From the NCBI RefSeq assembly GCF_009734445.1, contig NZ_CP046457.1, positions 434,001-498,000 of the forward strand: 64,000 nucleotides of DNA, written 5' to 3'. This DNA comes from Candidatus Syntrophocurvum alkaliphilum. GTDB lineage: Bacteria; Bacillota; Syntrophomonadia; Syntrophomonadales; Syntrophomonadaceae. The notes under the pieces are model-generated. The model was not told the DNA's origin and did not search any database. It was given only the letters and a program-made list of their open reading frames with translations. Shown in pieces: positions 1 to 8,399 of the stretch (positions within the stretch are counted from its first letter, which is position 1; every line of letters begins with the position of its first letter). The translations under genes and the position numbers were made by a program.

Positions 1-896
1 AATTGTGGATTATTTTCATATTTTATTCGTCTTTCGCGCATTGGTTCAATTAATTCATCAATTCTATTAGTTAGGTTTTTCTTACAAGCTACACAGCCAA
101 TTGCACCACCACGGCAATCTTTTTCAATTTGTTCAATACCCTCATTATTGAATACTTTACTATAAGCATAAACTGTACACACATCAGGATTTCCTGGATC
201 AGTTTTTCTTATCCTACCTGGGTCTGTAACTGCTTTTCGTACTTTAGTTGAAATATCCTTGGAATGATCAGAAAGGTATATACAGTTATTTAAGCTTTTA
301 CTCATTTTTGCCTTTGCATCTAACCCCATTAGTCGTGGAACTTCACCAATTAAAGCTTCTGGTTCAATAAGTACAGGACTATAAAGATCATTAAAACGCC
401 TAACAATTTTACGGGTTAATTCAATATGAGGGATTTGATCTTCTCCTACTGGTACAAGGTTTGCTTTAAATATAGCTATATCAGCTGCTTGATTAACTGG
501 ATAACCTAAAAAACCATAAGTAATATCTTTAATTCCATGTTGTTGTGCCTCGCTTTTTATAGTGGGATTATGGCGTAGAACATTAACTGACGTATACATA
601 GAAAAATACATAGTTAGTTCATGAATTTCAGGGATTAAACTTTGTATAACTATAGTTGATATTTCTGGGTCAATCCCAGCAGCTAGATAATCAGTAGCAA
701 TGTTAAGGACATCGCTTTGCAGGTATTCTGGTCTTTCATAATGAGTAGTTAATGCTTGTACATCTGCTATTAATATATAGCTATCATAATCATATTGAAG
801 TTTTACCCTATTTGCTAGACTGCCTACATAATGACCGAGATGAAGGTTGCCTGTGGGTCTATCGCCGGTTAATATTCTTTTTTTATTTTCTGACAT
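1..896 (-). CDS. trpS: Tryptophanyl-tRNA synthetase, partial (C-terminus beyond left edge)
   Basis: Charges tRNA-Trp with tryptophan in the cytoplasm (class I aminoacyl-tRNA synthetase). The minus-strand frame opens with ATG at 894-896 and stays open to base 1. Near the N-terminus it has TGDRPTGNLHLGHYVGS, which contains the class I HIGH-type motif (HLGH). Further on is KMSKSLNN, the KMSKS loop. About 298 residues are present, so only the last part of a roughly 330-residue enzyme is missing. An upstream T-box whose specifier can be read as UGG supports the tryptophan assignment. Seen: motifs and frame. Known: family function. Confidence 0.95.
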   Translation of the reverse strand, partial: MSENKKRILTGDRPTGNLHLGHYVGSLANRVKLQYDYDSYILIADVQALTTHYERPEYLQSDVLNIATDYLAAGIDPEISTIVIQSLIPEIHELTMYFSMYTSVNVLRHNPTIKSEAQQHGIKDITYGFLGYPVNQAADIAIFKANLVPVGEDQIPHIELTRKIVRRFNDLYSPVLIEPEALIGEVPRLMGLDAKAKMSKSLNNCIYLSDHSKDISTKVRKAVTDPGRIRKTDPGNPDVCTVYAYSKVFNNEGIEQIEKDCRGGAIGCVACKKNLTNRIDELIEPMRERRIKYENNPQ

Positions 897-930
897 AGAG
901 CTTCCTCCCTTAAGTTATAATTTTCTATAA

Positions 931-1180
931 CAAAAACCTCCGCCCTAGAAGGGACGGAGGTTATATCCGCGGTACCACCCTTTTTGACCTAATAGGTCCT
1001 CTTAAAAAGAATTTTATTCCTTATCTTATAACGGAGATTAGCCGGCTTAGCTTACTTGGTTCAGCAGCGACTCTAGAGTCCATTCGGTAATAGATTAATA
1101 TCGGTTCTCAGCTTAATCCGACTCTCTGTTATTAGTTCCGCTTACCTACTATTCTCTATCATTGTCTTTTAATATTTTAT
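931..1180 (-). promoter_or_regulatory. T-box leader of trpS with terminator/antiterminator
   Basis: Read on the minus strand, the leader ends in the conserved T-box GGGTGGTACCGCG (968-981). A terminator stem follows, with AACCTCCG (956-963) pairing with CGGAGGTT (936-943), then a U run at 932-937. The 5' half has a purine-rich AGAGAG element. A GAATGGACT stretch could present UGG (plus-strand CCA at 1080-1082) as the tryptophan specifier. Uncharged tRNA-Trp would favour the antiterminator and switch trpS on. The T-box and terminator are directly visible; the specifier position is inferred. Confidence 0.93.
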
Positions 1181-1188
1181 TATAAGAA

Positions 1189-1217
1189 AGAATAGCACTA
1201 ATAAAGGGTATTTTCAA
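1189..1217 (-). promoter_or_regulatory. Probable sigma-A promoter of trpS T-box transcript
   Basis: On the minus strand TTGAAA (1212-1217) is followed after 17 nt by TATTCT (1189-1194), which is preceded by TGC, giving an extended -10. It lies just upstream of the T-box leader. Confidence 0.6.
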
Positions 1218-1258
1218 GTACAAAGTAATTTGAATAGAAGTTATTTTGACGAAGTATG

Positions 1259-1287
1259 TTTACAAAACAAATAATTTTATATATATT
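1259..1287 (+). promoter_or_regulatory. Probable promoter of the MarR-family gene
   Basis: TTTACA (1259-1264), a 17-nt spacer, then TATATT (1282-1287), about 55 nt before the MarR start. The region is very AT-rich, so chance matches are possible. Confidence 0.4.
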
Positions 1288-1340
1288 TTTATTAAGTTAA
1301 TTTTATCACAAACTAAAAATATAAAAAGGAGCAATTTTAA

Positions 1341-1763
1341 ATGAGCACTTTATTTAATTATTTATCTTTTACTATACGGGTTGCAGTTAAAAAGATTGAT
1401 AAGCAATTAAACTATAAGCTAGAAAAGCATGGAATTAGTATTCCCCAATCTTTTATTTTGTATTGTTTACAGGTAGAAGATGGTCTGACTCTAAAAGAAA
1501 TAGGTAATAGAGCATTAATTGATAGTTCTACTATGACAGTATTAATTGATAAACTTGAAAAAAGTAATTTAGTTGAAAGAAAGCTTGATTCACAGGATAG
1601 AAGAGCAATAAGAGTTTATATTACTGAAGAAGGAGAGAAATTAGCAGAAACAATATCTGATATTGCAATAGAATTTAACTCGTTATTATATGATGTTTTG
1701 GGAGAAGGTAATCAAAAAGAATTTATACATGGTATTAACAATATTATTAATAAATTAGATTAG
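1341..1763 (+). CDS. MarR-family transcriptional regulator
   Basis: A 140-residue winged-helix protein, the usual length for MarR regulators, which bind DNA as dimers and often respond to small ligands. Residues about 48-80 hold the recognition helix and wing: LTLKEIGNRALIDSSTMT, then LIDKLEKSNLVER and the wing sequence DSQDRRAIRVYIT. A good RBS (AAAAAGGAG) precedes the ATG. It stands alone between the divergent trpS T-box and the convergent membrane-protein pair. Its target genes and ligand cannot be read from the sequence. Confidence 0.88.
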   Translation: MSTLFNYLSFTIRVAVKKIDKQLNYKLEKHGISIPQSFILYCLQVEDGLTLKEIGNRALIDSSTMTVLIDKLEKSNLVERKLDSQDRRAIRVYITEEGEKLAETISDIAIEFNSLLYDVLGEGNQKEFIHGINNIINKLD

Positions 1764-1842
1764 TATAAGATTAATTGAATCATAAAAACGTATTTTTTAT
1801 CAAGTTGCTCCTTTTGTTTATATACTCAAAAATGTAGTATTA

Positions 1843-3999
1843 TCAAGTTTTGTTGCAGTGAAACCATTTTATAAACAATAAATAAAAATAAATGAACATT
1901 ATTGATGCTGTAATTATCCCAGAGTCGTTAAATATAACTGCTAATACTGAAGCTAATATGATTCCTTCAAGCCCTTTGTAAATAAAAGGGCTTGTTTTTT
2001 TTATGTTTAAAAGTGTTTGGGGTTGGTTTTTAAAGATATAAACAGTAAAAGCTAGAACTCCTAAAAATAACCATCCTAATTTGGAATAATTAATTATATC
2101 TATGTGCATAGAAAGCTTACTATTAATTATTTTCAAAAGCTCATTTACCCCATTTAATTTGATTGCATTTATGCTATTTGCTAAGTGTGATTGTAACATA
2201 GTTGGTTGACTCAAATCGATTAATGCTATTATAGCTACTATTGAACCAGTAAAAAGAAATAGTAAAAAAATCTTTAGTAGATTTATTTTTTTATTAGTGA
2301 TTCGCAGAAAATAAAACGCAAGTGCTAGTGTAGCTGTTATAGTTCCACCTACATTTATTCCCCAGAAAGGATAAGCAATAGATCCAATTACAAGTAGTAT
2401 TAATAAAGCAATAAAAGTTTTGGTGTATTTATTTAAATATTTTCTATTTAGTAATAAGGAGCATAATACAATTGTGGAACCTAATAAAAATCCTAGGTAT
2501 TCATTGCCAATACCGTAGTATCTAAACCCACTAATAACTTGATAACTAAGTAATGAGTTATTAATTAAATCTAAAGCGAAGATGAGGTCTATTATAATTA
2601 TTAAAATTGTTAATCCTAAAATTAAAATAAATGACTTTATATTAGTAATCTTTTGTATAAATATAAAGAATAAAGTTATGGTTAAATTTAAAATAAAAAT
2701 CAATATTAAGAATATTAACATTTTTATAGGAGGTAGTTTAGTTAAAATCAGAAAAGTTAAAGGTGTAGATAAAATAAAGCAAATCAAAAAGTTTATATAT
2801 GATGCTTTAAATCTTTTAATAACTAAATTAATAGTTAATATTATTAAACAAATTAATATTATAAAACCCCAAAACAGTAGAGCTTGTCTTTGGTTGTTGT
2901 AGTTAAATTCGACTTGATTTTTTATGGTAAATATTTTATCCAGTGTTTGTTCTGTAGGTTTATATAGTAATGGATCTTTTATATTTGCATCTAATGAATT
3001 AATAATTGAATTAGCTATGTTGGTAGCTAATACTATTCCGTCCCTTTGAGTAGAATAACTACCTAAAACACCAGTGAAATTTGATTTATTAACAATAATT
3101 GGTGTTAAAATAGAACCGTTTAATTGCGTATTTCTTGAGGTGCTTGTACTAATTACATATATATCAGTTTTATCATTTAAATATTGTTCTTTAATTTCTC
3201 CTATTATGGAGTCTATATGAGAAAGTAATTTAAGCCTAAGGATATTGTATTCTTCATTTGAAAACATATGAGCCACTGTATCTAATCTTGATAAATCACC
3301 AAGTTCAATTAACAAAACATTATTCTCAATATTAGATTTAACAGCATTAACTAAATAATTCTGATTAGTTTTAAATAAATTATTCTTTTGTAAGATCTTT
3401 TTGGATATAGCACCATCATCTACTATTCCCATTGAACTCATTAAAATTAATACACCATTCCTAGACGAGTAGCCTGGCAGATCTGAGTTGCCAACAACAG
3501 CAGTAGTAAAATCTCTTGCTTGAATTGAATCTCCTAAATAACCTGGCATACTTAAATTTCGAGTATGGTTGTTTCTATTAATTACCTCAATGCTTGAAAC
3601 CACTAAATTTTGATCATCAGGTCTAATACCAGTATTTCTAAAAAATAGATTTCCTGCTTTTTCACCATTATATATTTCAGTTGATTCGAAATTTAAGTGT
3701 GCAAAAGTGCTAGCAACTGCTAGACCACTAGCAGAAATTGTAGCACATATATTTTTAACAGTTCTATCTGATGCAGTTTTGGTATTCAATAGTCCCAAAC
3801 TACTGTTTTGTGAAAGATTATATAGGTTAGGGGTAGTTTGGTAGTTTAAGTCTTCTAAATCAAACTTATCTATTAAAAAAACAACAACTTGGTTATTGTA
3901 TTTATTATCATCATTATTAAAAATAGTTTCAGCATTTACGTAGCTGGGAAGAAAAAAAACAAAACAAATTACCAAGAAAGAGAAAAAAATTTTCTTCAT
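1843..3999 (-). CDS. Membrane protein with degenerate alkaline-phosphatase-like ectodomain (paralogue 2)
   Basis: Not assignable to a characterised protein. About 718 residues: a signal peptide (MKKIFFSFLVICFVFF), an extracellular part to about residue 360 that resembles the alkaline phosphatase/phosphopentomutase fold (VVVFLIDKFD strand, GDLSRLDTVAH, STQRDGIVLATN), then about ten hydrophobic segments. The membrane half has RYYGIGNEYLG, INVGG and FNDSGII, all shared with the gene just upstream. The canonical DH metal-binding pair of the superfamily is not evident. I place the start at ATG 3999 behind AGGTGA; a longer GTG start at 4008 would overlap the upstream gene by 4 nt. The last codons resemble a repeat end. 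Transport, lipid-linked transfer or sensing are all possible. Confidence 0.75.
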   Translation of the reverse strand: MKKIFFSFLVICFVFFLPSYVNAETIFNNDDNKYNNQVVVFLIDKFDLEDLNYQTTPNLYNLSQNSSLGLLNTKTASDRTVKNICATISASGLAVASTFAHLNFESTEIYNGEKAGNLFFRNTGIRPDDQNLVVSSIEVINRNNHTRNLSMPGYLGDSIQARDFTTAVVGNSDLPGYSSRNGVLILMSSMGIVDDGAISKKILQKNNLFKTNQNYLVNAVKSNIENNVLLIELGDLSRLDTVAHMFSNEEYNILRLKLLSHIDSIIGEIKEQYLNDKTDIYVISTSTSRNTQLNGSILTPIIVNKSNFTGVLGSYSTQRDGIVLATNIANSIINSLDANIKDPLLYKPTEQTLDKIFTIKNQVEFNYNNQRQALLFWGFIILICLIILTINLVIKRFKASYINFLICFILSTPLTFLILTKLPPIKMLIFLILIFILNLTITLFFIFIQKITNIKSFILILGLTILIIIIDLIFALDLINNSLLSYQVISGFRYYGIGNEYLGFLLGSTIVLCSLLLNRKYLNKYTKTFIALLILLVIGSIAYPFWGINVGGTITATLALAFYFLRITNKKINLLKIFLLFLFTGSIVAIIALIDLSQPTMLQSHLANSINAIKLNGVNELLKIINSKLSMHIDIINYSKLGWLFLGVLAFTVYIFKNQPQTLLNIKKTSPFIYKGLEGIILASVLAVIFNDSGIITASIMFIYFYLLFIKWFHCNKT

Positions 4000-4004
4000 A
4001 CATA

Positions 4005-6230
4005 TCACCTATACTCATACTCAGTTAAAAATAATGCAAGCCACAAACATGAAATTAGATATAACATTATAAGTGCTGAAGCAATAACGCCGGTATCGTT
4101 AACAATAAAAACAGTTATTGCTGCAGCCATTAAAATCTTAATAGTTTGATATATAGCTGGTTGTTCAATACTTAATGTAAAAAACTTATTTTTAGAGCTT
4201 ATTCCAGATACAATAAGTATTACTATTATTAGTAATAGCACCAAACTCCAGTTAGAGTTGATAACTGTGTTAAATAAGATTCCAACTTTGGTTTGAATAA
4301 TGTCAACAAATACTGTAAAGCCACCTTCAAATAAATTATTTATTGCTTTACCGGCATGAGATGGATTAGCACTATATAGTGAATCTAATCTTGCTATTGT
4401 TATAACAGCGACTATTGCAGCAATACTGAGGGTTATTAATTTTTTAATATTTAATTTTTTTCCTAGAATAATTATTATTGCTATTCCAATGGTTATGAGA
4501 AAGCTTATTAAGCCCCCTACATTTGCTCCGAAACGTGGGTGACCTGCTGCCATACCAGCAATAAATAAAAGTAGAACAATTATAAAAATTTTAAAGTAAG
4601 GTTTAAAGCTTATTTTATTGGATAGTAAAGTAGAAAATATTATAGTTGATGCTAAAATTACTCCCATATAATCGTTTCCTACACCATAAAACCGTCCCCC
4701 TGCTATTGCATCAGAGCCTAAAGGTGATAACAACATCATAGGTGACCCATTAAAAGCATCAATAATTAATATAAATGATGTAATTCCTGCAATAAACATA
4801 AGTCTTTTAATAGGATCAGAGAAAACATAATTAAGTATTACTCCTAAAGTTATAGACATTGTAAGTAATATTAATAAGGTTATAATAAGTGATTGATACT
4901 GGGTATAAGCTAAAACTAAAAATACTATTGGAATAGTTATAGTTGCATTAATAATAATACTTAATAAATTTGGAGCTAAGGTTTTAAAATTCTTTATATG
5001 ATATAAAAATCCCCACAATGTTATTAAGAGTGCAAAGGTAATAAAAGTGTTATGTAATGCGTTTCTATTTTCTCTCAAATTAATGTAGAGGTTTACCTGT
5101 TTATCTAAGTACTCTATAGAGTTATAACTATTTGGAATGATTGAAATTCCTTCACCGTTTGTTGAGGATTTGGTCTCAAAAAAATTAATTATAGAAGGTA
5201 GTAAATTATGATTACTTACTAATCCTGTTCTTCTTGTAGTATCCGATGTAACAAATCCTTGGTGGGAAGAGGGTTCATAAAAGATAAATGGAGTTAGTCC
5301 AAAATTACCTTTTGCAACCATTTCACGATAAGGATTAGGTGTAACTATTGTAATTAATGTATTGTTCAAATCTAATTGGGACAACAACATACCGACTAAC
5401 AAATCATTTCGTTCTATTGCATTTATTCTATGAATATTTGCTAATTTATCTGAAACATTTCTCCTGCTATTTTCAACTCTTGTAGTATCACCTAAGTCCA
5501 AAATTAAAATATCACATGTTTTTAATAGGGAATTAAATGATTCTTTAAAAACTGAATGGTTAGTTTTTACTCCGCCTAGAGCATATGGATCAAGCTCTAG
5601 TAAAGATTTTCCAACATCTCCATATGAAATCATACCAGTTTTATCCATGCCTAATAGAGCTACATTTCTATTGATAGTATTATAGGAGTCTGCATTTCCT
5701 AATACTCCAATAGCTAAACCATTTTCTAAAGCTTTAGTTGCTAAATTTCCTGGAGTGTAGGAGGGGCTTATACTAGAAGCATGTCTATTAATAGCAGATA
5801 TATATAAGTTAACAACTCCGTTATCAGGAGCTTTATTTCCTGTAAAGGTGGTAAATAAATCATTAGCTTTGAAATTTGAATTATTTGTTTTAAAGATAGA
5901 AGGTAATTCAGTAACTATTTCATTAGAATTAAAAGAATATTCTGAATTAGTTGGAGCTGAAACCCTTTTACCTGTTGCAATAGATATATACGAGCTAGAA
6001 TGATAACGATTTCTAGCTCGTATATTCATTAATCCAGTTCCACCTTTTTCTGTTAATTTATCTATATTAGGTGTAGATGCTTCAATTAAATCTGAAGTAT
6101 TAACATAATCCATAACAATAAGAACTGCTTTTTTTTCAATATTATCACCAGCAATCACAGTTGAGTTGCCACATAATGTAAAGCCAATCAAAGCTAAAAA
6201 ACATATAACACAAATTTTAAAATGTTTCAT
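4005..6230 (-). CDS. Membrane protein with degenerate alkaline-phosphatase-like ectodomain (paralogue 1)
   Basis: About 741 residues and first gene of a two-gene minus-strand operon. The N-terminal signal peptide is followed by an ectodomain beginning AVLIVMDYVNTSDL, where the Asp matches the first metal ligand of the phosphatase superfamily. SSSYISIATG lies near the nucleophile position, and TTRRTGLVSNHNLLPS resembles the C-terminal strand of that fold. The expected DxxxH and DH ligands appear as DTTRV and TPNP, so hydrolysis is doubtful. From about residue 390 there are roughly ten membrane segments with RFYGVGNDYMG, ANVGG and VNDTGVIAS. RBS AGGAGA precedes the ATG. Family membership is inferred from pattern; function unknown. 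Confidence 0.78.
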   Translation of the reverse strand: MKHFKICVICFLALIGFTLCGNSTVIAGDNIEKKAVLIVMDYVNTSDLIEASTPNIDKLTEKGGTGLMNIRARNRYHSSSYISIATGKRVSAPTNSEYSFNSNEIVTELPSIFKTNNSNFKANDLFTTFTGNKAPDNGVVNLYISAINRHASSISPSYTPGNLATKALENGLAIGVLGNADSYNTINRNVALLGMDKTGMISYGDVGKSLLELDPYALGGVKTNHSVFKESFNSLLKTCDILILDLGDTTRVENSRRNVSDKLANIHRINAIERNDLLVGMLLSQLDLNNTLITIVTPNPYREMVAKGNFGLTPFIFYEPSSHQGFVTSDTTRRTGLVSNHNLLPSIINFFETKSSTNGEGISIIPNSYNSIEYLDKQVNLYINLRENRNALHNTFITFALLITLWGFLYHIKNFKTLAPNLLSIIINATITIPIVFLVLAYTQYQSLIITLLILLTMSITLGVILNYVFSDPIKRLMFIAGITSFILIIDAFNGSPMMLLSPLGSDAIAGGRFYGVGNDYMGVILASTIIFSTLLSNKISFKPYFKIFIIVLLLFIAGMAAGHPRFGANVGGLISFLITIGIAIIIILGKKLNIKKLITLSIAAIVAVITIARLDSLYSANPSHAGKAINNLFEGGFTVFVDIIQTKVGILFNTVINSNWSLVLLLIIVILIVSGISSKNKFFTLSIEQPAIYQTIKILMAAAITVFIVNDTGVIASALIMLYLISCLWLALFLTEYEYR

Positions 6231-6276
6231 AACAGTCTCCTATGTAAATTAGAGGATTTAAAAATATTTCTGCATA

Positions 6277-6306
6277 ATTATAATTGATTATACTCTTAAT
6301 TTACAA
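6277..6306 (-). promoter_or_regulatory. Probable promoter of the tandem membrane-protein operon
   Basis: Minus strand: TTGTAA (6301-6306), an 18-nt spacer, then TATAAT (6277-6282), about 50 nt before the ATG at 6230. Confidence 0.5.
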
Positions 6307-6389
6307 TAAAACTCCATCGGATTTTGTGGTATATAGAACGAATTTTTTGTTACGATTAAAAAATAACTTTTGCAGTGAACCCAAATTTT

Positions 6390-6604
6390 GGTTTTGCTAC
6401 AAAAAGTACTACAAAAAACTTAAGGCTGAGCAAACATGTTTATCTAAATAGCAAGGCGTGGTGCATAGATCACGGTAAAATATAAATTAAATTTCATTTT
6501 AAATAATAAGTACTAAGCCAAAATAGAGATAAAGATCGATGAGCGGCGTGATAAACATGTTGGCTAAGCCAATTTCATAGTCTAAGTTTAGCTTAGCGAA
6601 ACCA
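6390..6604. repeat. MITE-like repeat, full-length copy A
   Basis: About 215 bp in the noncoding gap between the membrane-protein operon and speD. The ends are inverted: GGTTTTGCTA at the left and TAGCGAAACC-like at the right. An inner pair, GGCTGAGC plus AAACATGTTTATC (about 6424-6444), recurs inverted at about 6550-6570. A related element with the same left-end core (CTTAAGGCTGAGC) and right-end core (TTTCATAGTCTAAG) lies at 40962-41091. No ORF is present inside, so it would be a non-autonomous element. The rest of the 6231-6876 gap shows only the two promoters. Confidence 0.75.
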
Positions 6605-6771
6605 ACTTTTAAATTTAATGTAGAATCAAAAAAGAAAAATGCATAACATATAGCAGAGTTTAATTGAGTGTATATATGCTATAAGTTTGTAACAGTAATA
6701 AATGACGATTAATATAACTATATCCTAAACAAGGGAAAATAAAATTCTTACTCAAAAAACAATACTATTTA

Positions 6772-6799
6772 TTGACAGTGATTACAAGTGTGCTAAAAT
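6772..6799 (+). promoter_or_regulatory. Promoter of speD
   Basis: Consensus TTGACA (6772-6777), a 16-nt spacer, then TAAAAT (6794-6799) with an extended TG at 6791-6792. This leaves a leader of about 70 nt before speD. Confidence 0.75.
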
Positions 6800-6876
6800 T
6801 CTACATGTATCTTTTTTTATACAAAAAAGGAGGTTTGGGATTATACCAAATAAAAAACTAAAGGGAGGCGACATTA

Positions 6877-7257
6877 TTGCAGACTTTAGGGCGACACATT
6901 TTGGCTGAGGTGTATGGATGTAATTTTGACGTGTTAAATGATATCAAAAAGGTAGAGGATATCATGGTTAATTCGGCTTTAGAGGCTGGAGCAGAAGTGA
7001 GGGAGTTTGTCTTTCACAAATTTAGTCCTCAAGGAGTAAGTGGAGTTGTTGTTATATCAGAATCTCACCTGGCGATTCATACCTGGCCTGAATTAGGATA
7101 TGCAGCAGTTGATGTATTTACATGCGGAGATAAAGTTAATCCTTGGGATGCATGTAATTATCTAGCAGAATTATTTGGTGCTGATTATATTAATGCATCA
7201 GAAGTTCCAAGAGGGATCTTTCAAGATCAGGAAGAATCCAAGGTGGTAAATATTTAG
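6877..7257 (+). CDS. speD: S-adenosylmethionine decarboxylase proenzyme (SpeD)
   Basis: Decarboxylates SAM to the aminopropyl donor for spermidine. The 126-residue length fits the short bacterial class. The proenzyme cleaves itself before the Ser in ISESHLAIHTWPE to form a pyruvoyl group; this motif, the downstream DVFTCG with its catalytic Cys, and the N-terminal GRHILAEVYGC are all visible. It starts at TTG behind GGGAGG. No spermidine synthase gene follows, so the aminopropyl transfer partner must lie elsewhere. The methylthioadenosine it indirectly generates could be recycled by the mtnP-mtnA-aldolase set at 59-61.5 kb. Confidence 0.95.
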   Translation: MQTLGRHILAEVYGCNFDVLNDIKKVEDIMVNSALEAGAEVREFVFHKFSPQGVSGVVVISESHLAIHTWPELGYAAVDVFTCGDKVNPWDACNYLAELFGADYINASEVPRGIFQDQEESKVVNI

Positions 7258-7322
7258 GAGGGATACTATTTTAGTAGACCGATGTAGCTTAGATAAAATT
7301 ATTAATGGCGATTATATTTAAG

Positions 7323-7366
7323 AGACCTTACTTGTTGATAAAGAGGCAGGTAAGGTCTAATTTTTT
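7323..7366 (+). terminator. Rho-independent terminator after speD
   Basis: AGACCTTACTTG (7323-7334) pairs with CAGGTAAGGTCT (7347-7358) with one G-U, followed by TTTTTT at 7361-7366. It closes the speD transcript about 65 nt after its stop. Confidence 0.88.
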
Positions 7367-7384
7367 GGAGTGATAAATACATTT

Positions 7385-7434
7385 GCTCAGCGAGTGTGTA
7401 GACTAATTAAATTTTTTATAGTGCAATCAAAAAA
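7385..7434. repeat. Decayed right end of the MITE-like repeat
   Basis: CTCAGC, TAGACTAA and AGTGCAATCAAAA match, in order and with similar spacing, the right end of the copy at 40962-41091 (CTCAGCC, TAGTCTAAG, AGTGAAATCAAAA). No left end is recognisable. The rest of the gap to 7618 is AT-rich with no clear feature other than the RBS of the next gene. Confidence 0.5.
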
Positions 7435-7618
7435 TACTATAACATTGGAATAAATTTATATCGGATATATATTAATTTTTTATTATAATGATATATGATG
7501 AAAAACAACAAACTATTATTAACGAAAAAAAGAATAAGAGCAGGAACTAAAGAGATTCTGTAGAATGATAGTTAATGTGAAACAAGATTTGACAAATTAG
7601 TTCTTTGAAGGAGGATTT

Positions 7619-8371
7619 ATGTCGATGAAATTATTATTAACAAATGAAGTCAATTCGGATTTAATTAAAGTAGACAGGCTATTTCAGTATCATCTTAAAC
7701 CTTGGTGGGCTGATATTTCTAAATATATAAGTGAATTTGAAAAGGATAATACTTGGATGAATCTTCCTTCAATAGTTCTTGTGGCCTATAAATATTTAAA
7801 CCTCGATAAAGATTTAACATTATCAATGACCAACATGTTTAAGACTGCTTATTTAGCTAATAGAATACATTCCTTGATTAAAGACGAAGAAGAAGGACAA
7901 CAGTATAATCAAGAACTACAATTTAATATTTTAATCGGAGATTATATATGTGGAAAAGTATTAAAGCTTTTATTAGATGCCAAGGCAGATCATTTTTTGC
8001 AAGATTTTTCGGTTATGATGTGTGAGTTAAGTGAAGGTATGGTGATTGAGCATAAATTAATGGGTGAAGAGATAGATGTTTTGAAAAAAACAAAAGCCGT
8101 TTTTTACTCTACAGCTTTTTTTACTGCTGCTAACTTTGCAGAGCTAAATAATCATGAACAAGAAATCTTCAGCAAAATTGGTTTGAATATAGGGTTTTGC
8201 TTAGAATTATTAAACAGAAAATCGGCTTCAGAAGCAATTTTCTATGCGCATGAAGCACATAAATTGTTAAAATACTTTGAACAACGTGTCCAGTCAAAGA
8301 GCTCTTTGCTTGAAAAAACTTTAAATGATATGACCAAACATGTTGAAGTTGCAAACAAAGCTGTTGTGTAG
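7619..8371 (+). CDS. HepS-like non-catalytic subunit of polyprenyl diphosphate synthase
   Basis: 250 residues, matching the length of Bacillus HepS (heptaprenyl diphosphate synthase component I). The all-helical pattern follows the prenyl synthase fold: VAYKYL, IHSLIKDEEEG where a catalytic subunit has HDDxxD, FNILIGDYICGKVLKLLL (compare the AGDY helix), and CELSEGMVIEHKL. No Asp-rich motif remains, so it should not be catalytic. An intact synthase with both DDxxD motifs sits four genes downstream, so the two probably form the heterodimer that makes the menaquinone side chain. ATG follows AAGGAGG. The assignment is by pattern and context. Confidence 0.65.
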   Translation: MSMKLLLTNEVNSDLIKVDRLFQYHLKPWWADISKYISEFEKDNTWMNLPSIVLVAYKYLNLDKDLTLSMTNMFKTAYLANRIHSLIKDEEEGQQYNQELQFNILIGDYICGKVLKLLLDAKADHFLQDFSVMMCELSEGMVIEHKLMGEEIDVLKKTKAVFYSTAFFTAANFAELNNHEQEIFSKIGLNIGFCLELLNRKSASEAIFYAHEAHKLLKYFEQRVQSKSSLLEKTLNDMTKHVEVANKAVV

Positions 8372-8399
8372 TGGATATGTTTAATAAGGAGGAACTAAA

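Noticed and set aside
921-981. Link between the GGGACGG stretch in the trpS leader and the GGGGACGG palindrome near ubiX
   Set aside because: The former is part of the T-box terminator/antiterminator; the flanking bases do not match the repeat.
2582-2902. Plus-strand open frame of 106 codons inside the minus-strand membrane protein gene
   Set aside because: It is antisense to a hydrophobic coding region, rich in Ile/Lys/Asn from AT-rich codons, has no ribosome site and matches no family pattern.
6231-6876. Hidden gene or tRNA in the 646-bp gap before speD
   Set aside because: All frames are short and AT-rich; no cloverleaf found. The gap is explained by two promoters and one repeat element.
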